A stretch of DNA of 38,759 nucleotides, from the NCBI GenBank assembly GCA_020052955.1, contig JAGVOB010000087.1, positions 1 through 38,759 of the forward strand. The letters are read 5' to 3'. Each line of letters begins with the position of its first letter. Position 1 is the stretch's first letter. Positions 34,180-38,759 of the stretch are shown here, piece after piece. Made by a program: the position numbers and the translations under genes. The notes beneath the pieces were generated by a model, which did not search any database, was not told where the DNA came from, and was given only the letters and a program-made list of their open reading frames with translations. The DNA is from Candidatus Omnitrophota bacterium. Lineage in GTDB: Bacteria; Omnitrophota; Gorgyraeia; VGKN01.

Positions 34180-35729
34180 TTTAGTATACCGGTAGCCTCT
34201 TCTATCTTAAAAATAAAGCAGAAGATAAAGAATATGCCCATAGAAGAAATAACCGTGCATAATAAAACTGTCAATTCGACTAGAGCCCCTGTGCCGTTAA
34301 ACATAGAGCTTAATTTATTATAAATAAAAAAACTTGCCGGGGCCATTATCAGGGAGGCAAGGAATATTTTAAGAAAGCTCCTTAGAATTCTTGCGCCGTC
34401 AAGGCTGCTTATCCGTTTTCTTAACATTTTCGCTAATAAGAAAAAATTTATCAACGAAGTGATGGAGGTCGCAAGCGCAAGACCCCCTATCTTAAGGGGC
34501 CACATAAGAATAAGGTTTAATATAAGATTTAATGCTAGGCAGGCGCACGATACCTTAACCGGCGTCTTTGTATCCTGTAAAGAGTAAAAACAGCTTGTTA
34601 ATATCTTAACTCCCGCATAGGCGAACAGGCCAAAACTGTAATAGAACAAAGCAGTATTTGTTATCGCGGTTGAATAGGCATTAAATTCTCCCCGTTCAAA
34701 CAAAATCTGTATTATTGGCCTTCCCAGAACAATAAGCCCGAATGCGGAGGGCAGCATTACTAGAAGTATCTGCCTCAGCGAAAAAGAAAGCGTTTCTCTG
34801 AGCTGGTCTATATTGTTAGTTGCGGCCTGAGCCGACATAGTGGGAAGCGCCGCCTGCGCAAGAGAAATACCAAATATAGCCAGGGGAAACTGTATAAGCC
34901 TGTTTGAATAATATAACGCGGCGACTCCGCCATCCCCGACTATACTAGATAAAGAGGCTAACATGGTATCGACAAAAACATTCATTTGATAAATACAGGA
35001 GCCTATAACCCGCGGTATAAGCAATATCCCCATCCGCCTTGCCTCTCGGGGAATTGTAAATGATTTAAACTCTAATCTCATGCCTCCCTTTAAAAGCGGC
35101 AGGCTTTGCATTATAACCTGAATAAGCCCTCCTAATAGGGCGCCGAAGGCGAGTCCGTAAATCGGTATTTTTAACCTGCTATAAAACAGAAAGATACATG
35201 CTATCATGGAAATATTGACAACGCCCTGACCAAAGGAGGGGATAGAAAATCGGTTACGGCTGTTTAATACGCCTGTTGTGAATGCAACCAGGCCCATAAA
35301 GAAAAGGAAGGGGAAAAGCATCCTTGTAAGCGTAACGGTAACCCTCAGCTTGTGCGGTTCATTTATAAACCCAGGGGCAATAATCCTTACTACAAAAGGC
35401 GAAAATAAAACACCGAGTACTACGATAACAGCCAGGGCGAGTGAAATAATCTTAAAGATGGAGCTCGTAAGCCGCCAGAATTCCTTATCCGTATGAGTAG
35501 TGCTGTATTCGCTTAGAACGGGAACCACCGCCGCGTTGGTAGCACCTTCCGCAACAAGGTCGCGCATCAGATTAGGAATTCTAAAGCTAACTACGAATGC
35601 CTGGGCATATATGGCAGTTCCGAAGAATCTTGCTATAACCACATCTCTAACAAACCCGAGAACCCTGCTTATTATAGTCCCAAGGCTAATAATCCCTGCG
35701 GATTTAGCTATTTTGGCGTTCGTGCCCAT
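34158..35729 (-). CDS. murJ: Lipid II flippase MurJ
   Basis: 523 aa polytopic membrane protein that flips lipid II for peptidoglycan synthesis. The N-terminus is characteristic (SLGTIISRVLGFVRDVVIARFFG, then FRIPNLMRDLVAEGA). The remainder shows the repeated hydrophobic helices of the MOP superfamily, about 13-14 spans by eye. Length is normal. The ATG is at 35729, divergent from rpsT; no strong promoter of its own was picked out. The end overlaps uvrC. Confidence 0.95.
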   Translation of the reverse strand: MGTNAKIAKSAGIISLGTIISRVLGFVRDVVIARFFGTAIYAQAFVVSFRIPNLMRDLVAEGATNAAVVPVLSEYSTTHTDKEFWRLTSSIFKIISLALAVIVVLGVLFSPFVVRIIAPGFINEPHKLRVTVTLTRMLFPFLFFMGLVAFTTGVLNSRNRFSIPSFGQGVVNISMIACIFLFYSRLKIPIYGLAFGALLGGLIQVIMQSLPLLKGGMRLEFKSFTIPREARRMGILLIPRVIGSCIYQMNVFVDTMLASLSSIVGDGGVAALYYSNRLIQFPLAIFGISLAQAALPTMSAQAATNNIDQLRETLSFSLRQILLVMLPSAFGLIVLGRPIIQILFERGEFNAYSTAITNTALFYYSFGLFAYAGVKILTSCFYSLQDTKTPVKVSCACLALNLILNLILMWPLKIGGLALATSITSLINFFLLAKMLRKRISSLDGARILRSFLKIFLASLIMAPASFFIYNKLSSMFNGTGALVELTVLLCTVISSMGIFFIFCFIFKIEEATGILKWMSKKH

Positions 35730-35751
35730 AATTTAAAAAATCCGTTATAAG

Positions 35752-35780
35752 TTGACAAATCTTGCTTCCTATGTTATAGT
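35752..35780 (+). promoter_or_regulatory. Sigma-70 promoter of rpsT
   Basis: TTGACA (35752-35757), 17-bp spacer, TATAGT (35775-35780). A strong consensus match; the start would be near 35787, about 50 nt before the ATG. Confidence 0.85.
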
Positions 35781-35838
35781 TCTTAAACCAATCTTGATAT
35801 TATATACAGTTTAGTGCAAAATTTAAAGGAGGAAATTA

Positions 35839-36120
35839 ATGCCTATTAAAAAGTCAGCTTTTAAAAGCGTAAGGAAGGACAAAAAGAGGCACCTGCGAAA
35901 TATTTCAATCAAGTCAAAGCTAAAGACCATGGCAAAAAAATTGGATTCGCTTGTAGAGGAAAAAAAGATTGAAGAGGCTAAAAACTTTTTCAGGGAACTT
36001 GTGAAGAATTTTGACAAGGCAGTCTCTAAAGAAGTAATCCATAAAAATACGGCTTCGAGAAAAAAATCTCGGCTTGCTAAAAGGTTAAATAAGCTCTCTG
36101 GTCAAAAGTCGAGCGCTTAA
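35839..36120 (+). CDS. rpsT: 30S ribosomal protein S20
   Basis: 93 aa, basic, helical; the family signature is clear (KKSAFKSVRKDKKRHLRNI, KNTASRKKSRLAKRLNKL). Binds 16S rRNA in the small subunit. The only confident plus-strand gene of the window. A strong AAAGGAGG lies before the ATG and a consensus promoter lies upstream. The last 36 bp overlap the end of holA on the other strand. Confidence 0.97.
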   Translation: MPIKKSAFKSVRKDKKRHLRNISIKSKLKTMAKKLDSLVEEKKIEEAKNFFRELVKNFDKAVSKEVIHKNTASRKKSRLAKRLNKLSGQKSSA

Positions 36121-37047
36121 AAGTTCATACCCTGTTTGCGGGGAAACCTTACTCCTCTTAAGGCTTAAGTCTAAATCTAATAAAAGCTTAAAAATCCTGT
36201 GCAGGTTCTTAAGGTTGAATTTTCTTGCCTGCCTGATAAAATCCGAAACTCTTTTTCTATTAATTTTGACCATTTGAAATATTTCATAATCTTTTTTTCC
36301 TTCATCAAGAAGACTCTTTATCTTTAAAATCTGCTTAAAATTCCATAGAATCAAACCGATAAGCCTCGGAGGATGCCGCTCTATATCGGTCTTTATAGAA
36401 TTAAGCACCTTAAGCGCACCCGATGAGTCTTCTTTAAATATCAGATCAATAAAATCAAAGGCGGTATTCTGGATACTTATCCCCAGCAGATTCTGCACAT
36501 CCTCTTTTTTTATACTAGACCTTTTACCTATATATGTCTTTAACTTTTCAAGCTCGCTTGAAATAATCCTCAGATTATTGCCCGTAAGTTCTATAATCAG
36601 TTCCAATGCATCTGTCTCTATATCTACGGAAGATAGCTTCAACCTGTTCTTAATCCAAATGAATAATTCCTCATCGGCTAATGGATTAAATCTTTTTGAA
36701 TCAGAATTTAAACCAGAGAATTCTTCGGGCAACTTTGTTTTATTTACCAGAAGCATAAGGCAGGTATTCGGATTCGGATTTTTGGAATACACCGCTAACA
36801 AGTTAATCTGATCCTCTTTTAGGGACTCAACATTATTTACAATAATCGCCCTGTGCTTACTTAAAAAAGGAAGAGTATTGGCGGTATCAATAATGACCCG
36901 GGCATCTATCTCCTTCGCGTCGTAGGTATTTAAATTAAAGGGGAGGCTTTCTGTATCAAGAATGGAGGCTGTAACTCTTTTGATAAATTCTTCCTTTTGG
37001 AACTCGTCCTCTCCATAAAAGAGGTAGGTGGGTTTAAATTCTATCAC
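36085..37047 (-). CDS. holA: DNA polymerase III, delta subunit
   Basis: 320 aa. The clamp-loader subunit that opens the beta ring. Signature: PTYLFYGEDEFQKEEFIKRV at the start, a Rossmann-like first domain, VNNVESLKEDQ, then IIELTGNNLRIISSELEKL and the C-terminal collar helices (AFDFIDLIF, ILWNFKQILKI). It starts with GTG at 37047, overlapping the lptE stop as GTGA. Its stop at 36085 lies within the convergent rpsT. The lptE-holA order is the same as in many other Gram-negatives. Confidence 0.93.
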   Translation of the reverse strand: MIEFKPTYLFYGEDEFQKEEFIKRVTASILDTESLPFNLNTYDAKEIDARVIIDTANTLPFLSKHRAIIVNNVESLKEDQINLLAVYSKNPNPNTCLMLLVNKTKLPEEFSGLNSDSKRFNPLADEELFIWIKNRLKLSSVDIETDALELIIELTGNNLRIISSELEKLKTYIGKRSSIKKEDVQNLLGISIQNTAFDFIDLIFKEDSSGALKVLNSIKTDIERHPPRLIGLILWNFKQILKIKSLLDEGKKDYEIFQMVKINRKRVSDFIRQARKFNLKNLHRIFKLLLDLDLSLKRSKVSPQTGYELLSARLLTRELI

Positions 37048-37637
37048 CAGTCTTCAACGGTCCTATTGACGATTCTTCTGGTAAGGTCACTTATGGCGTT
37101 ATCTCTTGCAGAGGCCTCGGTTTTTGCTGCGGCACCTGTGGTAAAATAAGAAGTATCTCCTCCGAAATTTTGCTCTTCCCACATTACCATTTCGCGCTTT
37201 CGGTCTTCTACCTTCACATTGCAAAGTATCACGATGCGGTATTCTTCCACCTCTCTCTCGACGTCGTGGCGCAGAGGCTCACGCCTGAATTCAACCAACG
37301 CTCCGGATACAACTAAGTCCGCATCTTCTTCCCTCGCTACCTTGAGATTACCGTCGTTTATGAACCTATCTATAAGCTCGGTAGTAAAGTCTGTCTCTAA
37401 TCGTGATTCATACGTATTATTCGCAAATGGCTTAACGTATACAGTCTTAATATAGCTCGGTAAAAGCCCTTTTGCAGAATAGCCGCATCCTAAATGGCTT
37501 ATCGCTATCGCCAAGGATAATATAAACCCTTCTATAATTCCTCGGGCTAAAGTCCGAGGTTTTAGCTGGGTCACACTGAGCGCCACTATGCGGTTTTTGC
37601 GGCGCGAACGTATAAAAGGTATTTTAAATTCTTTCAT
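37044..37637 (-). CDS. lptE: LPS-assembly lipoprotein LptE
   Basis: 197 aa. LptE plugs the LptD barrel that delivers lipopolysaccharide to the outer surface. From residue ~50: CGYSAKGLLPSYIKTVYVKPF, NNTYESRLETDFTTELIDRF, DADLVVSGALVEF, as in the family. The Cys in HLGCGYS is a likely lipid attachment site, although the -3 residue is unusual. The signal peptide is preceded by an odd basic stretch, ALSVTQLKPRTLARG, part of which is encoded by a CTAAA-loop palindrome (37540-37559). A later start would remove it. The start overlaps the end of the BamD-like gene as ATGA. Confidence 0.85.
   Translation of the reverse strand: MKEFKIPFIRSRRKNRIVALSVTQLKPRTLARGIIEGFILSLAIAISHLGCGYSAKGLLPSYIKTVYVKPFANNTYESRLETDFTTELIDRFINDGNLKVAREEDADLVVSGALVEFRREPLRHDVEREVEEYRIVILCNVKVEDRKREMVMWEEQNFGGDTSYFTTGAAAKTEASARDNAISDLTRRIVNRTVEDW
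37540..37559 (-). repeat. CTAAA-loop palindrome in lptE
   Basis: Plus strand cctcgggctaaagtccgagg: six-base perfect arms and a CTAAA loop. It is opposite in orientation to the two lnt copies and codes PRTLARG in frame before the signal peptide. Confidence 0.7.
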
Positions 37638-38602
37638 CTTTTACTCTTTCTTGATTCTTTTTTTTCTATCATATTAAGATGCTCGAGGCTTTTTGCTGAC
37701 CATTTTGAATCGGGGTATTTATTAATAATATCTCTATAGTAAATCGTAGCCGAGGGATATTTAGCCTGTTTCTCGTAGAAAAGCGCGATTTTAAATAGAC
37801 TCTCCGCTTCCCGACCCTTCAAACTATCTATAGATGCCTTTGCATCTTTAATGACGGCGCTATCGGGATGCTCCCTTACAAACTCCTTGAACTCCTCTAT
37901 GGCATCCTTGGTTATCTCCTGGGTGTAAGGAGCCTCTAGAGAAGCTGTTTTAGAGCATAACGCTATTTGAAATCTTGCATCGGCTACCAGCTTACTGGCC
38001 GGATAATCGTCTACAATCCTTTGAAACGCCTCTTTTGCCTCCTGAAATCTCTCTAATTTTTTATAGCACTCACCTAGCCTATATAATGCCATATCTGCGC
38101 GCTCGCCATACGGAGAGTTCTTTATGACATCCTGGAATATTTCTATCGCCTTGTCCATAGCGGGTAATATCTCTAATCCCATAATTTTCATTTTCTTGCC
38201 GCTTAAAAACATCTCGCCTATATCATATTCCCTTTCCACCACTTCTTTTACCTTTTCATATTTGGGGTATTTCTCTAACAGGGTCCTGTATGCCTTGAAC
38301 GCCTCATAGTAATTCTCCAGACTTTCATGGGAAAGGCCTGCGTAAAATTGCGCATCCGGGGCAAGCCTGGAAAGGGGGTAGTTCTTTACGAGTTTCTCGA
38401 ACTCATTCAGCGATTTCTTATAGTCCTTTGCGATATAATAAGCCATCGCATAATCAAACTGTTCCTGGGGCGAGTCTTTTACCGCATATTTAGGGTTTAC
38501 CCACTTACCTGATTCGGGCGTCCATATCCAGTCTGCGCGGCTTGTCTGAGCAAAGGAGGTAACAATTATCGCAGTTATAATAATTAATAAATACTTTCTC
38601 AT
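37634..38602 (-). CDS. bamD: BamD-like outer-membrane assembly protein (TPR)
   Basis: 322 aa. A signal peptide (residues 1-23, ending TSRA-DW) and tandem TPR helices: FDYAMAYYIAKDYKKSLNEF, FYAGLSHESLENYYEAFKAY, ALYRLGECYKKLERFQEAKE, and a last ALFYEKQAKYPSATIYYRDI. This is the pattern of BamD/YfiO, which helps fold outer-membrane barrels. No lipobox cysteine is seen at the N-terminus, which differs from E. coli BamD, so a related tol-pal-type TPR protein cannot be excluded. First gene of the operon with lptE and holA. The Shine-Dalgarno is weak. Confidence 0.75.
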   Translation of the reverse strand: MRKYLLIIITAIIVTSFAQTSRADWIWTPESGKWVNPKYAVKDSPQEQFDYAMAYYIAKDYKKSLNEFEKLVKNYPLSRLAPDAQFYAGLSHESLENYYEAFKAYRTLLEKYPKYEKVKEVVEREYDIGEMFLSGKKMKIMGLEILPAMDKAIEIFQDVIKNSPYGERADMALYRLGECYKKLERFQEAKEAFQRIVDDYPASKLVADARFQIALCSKTASLEAPYTQEITKDAIEEFKEFVREHPDSAVIKDAKASIDSLKGREAESLFKIALFYEKQAKYPSATIYYRDIINKYPDSKWSAKSLEHLNMIEKKESRKSKR

Positions 38603-38632
38603 TTGTTTATAATTGGATAAATTTTACGACAA

Positions 38633-38661
38633 AGGATACCATAAGGAGGGTTATTTGTCAA
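38633..38661 (-). promoter_or_regulatory. Sigma-70 promoter of the bamD-lptE-holA operon
   Basis: On the minus strand TTGACA (38661-38656), 17-bp spacer, TATCCT (38638-38633), about 30 bp before the ATG at 38602. Confidence 0.7.
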
Positions 38662-38759
38662 ATGTTATATGGAAAAGACTAAGTCGGGGAGGAGTGTGAG
38701 AGCCTTTGGGAATGTTCGTTTACATATCGGATTATTTTGGTCCTATTTTCATTTTCGAT

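Noticed and set aside
1-38759. tRNA or rRNA genes
   Set aside because: No cloverleaf with a T-arm GTTCRA box or rRNA-like stretch was noticed on either strand, though a covariance scan was not possible.

Overview
The window (38.8 kb, almost all genes on the minus strand) looks like chromosome from a Gram-negative, two-membrane bacterium. Lnt, LptE and a BamD-like protein imply an outer membrane. The very large multidomain proteins, compact gene spacing and gene mix make Candidatus Omnitrophota my best guess. That placement is inferred from gene content only, without a phylogenetic marker search.

Layout, left to right (transcription mostly right to left): possible insertion-sequence debris (1-243); a secreted discoidin-domain/alpha-alpha-toroid glycosidase (244-3300); lnt; carB with a clear sigma-70 promoter; a 117-aa orphan flanked by inverted repeats; prfB-secA, prfB carrying the classic +1 programmed frameshift; then a 19-kb accessory block (12927-31835); ogt, a broken GxxExxY gene and a compact uvrC coupled end to end; murJ divergent from rpsT; rpsT convergent and overlapping with holA; and a BamD-like/lptE/holA operon with its own promoter.

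The accessory block is the unusual part. It reads in order: a 1567-aa protein (HELYH motif, GGDEF domain, SAM methyltransferase), a 31-aa small ORF coupled on both sides, a 2714-aa protein (NagB-like, GNAT, two winged-helix repeats, two receiver domains, two HATPase-like domains), a SAM methyltransferase, a split isochorismatase/HD/APH unit, and a CheD-like deamidase candidate. Five of these otherwise unrelated genes start with the same leader: a hydrophobic segment ending in ECF..SN.APDY, then a peptide of the form RSLAG..PLKADSRQLKS...EAP. That peptide is encoded by a nested DNA palindrome of usually 78 bp, always a multiple of 3, whose stems covary between copies while the 12-nt loop is kept. 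It resembles, by analogy only, the in-gene palindromic elements of Rickettsia.

Three other repeat types occur: a CTAAA-loop hairpin of 20 bp inserted in frame in lnt (twice) and lptE, an 82-bp element with 13-bp terminal inverted repeats (two copies, each just behind a gene), and a hairpin-rich ~124-bp insertion that breaks the GxxExxY gene. The region therefore appears to tolerate palindromic insertions in coding sequence, and the leader-bearing genes may form a linked regulatory or signalling operon. No tRNA, rRNA or CRISPR array was seen.
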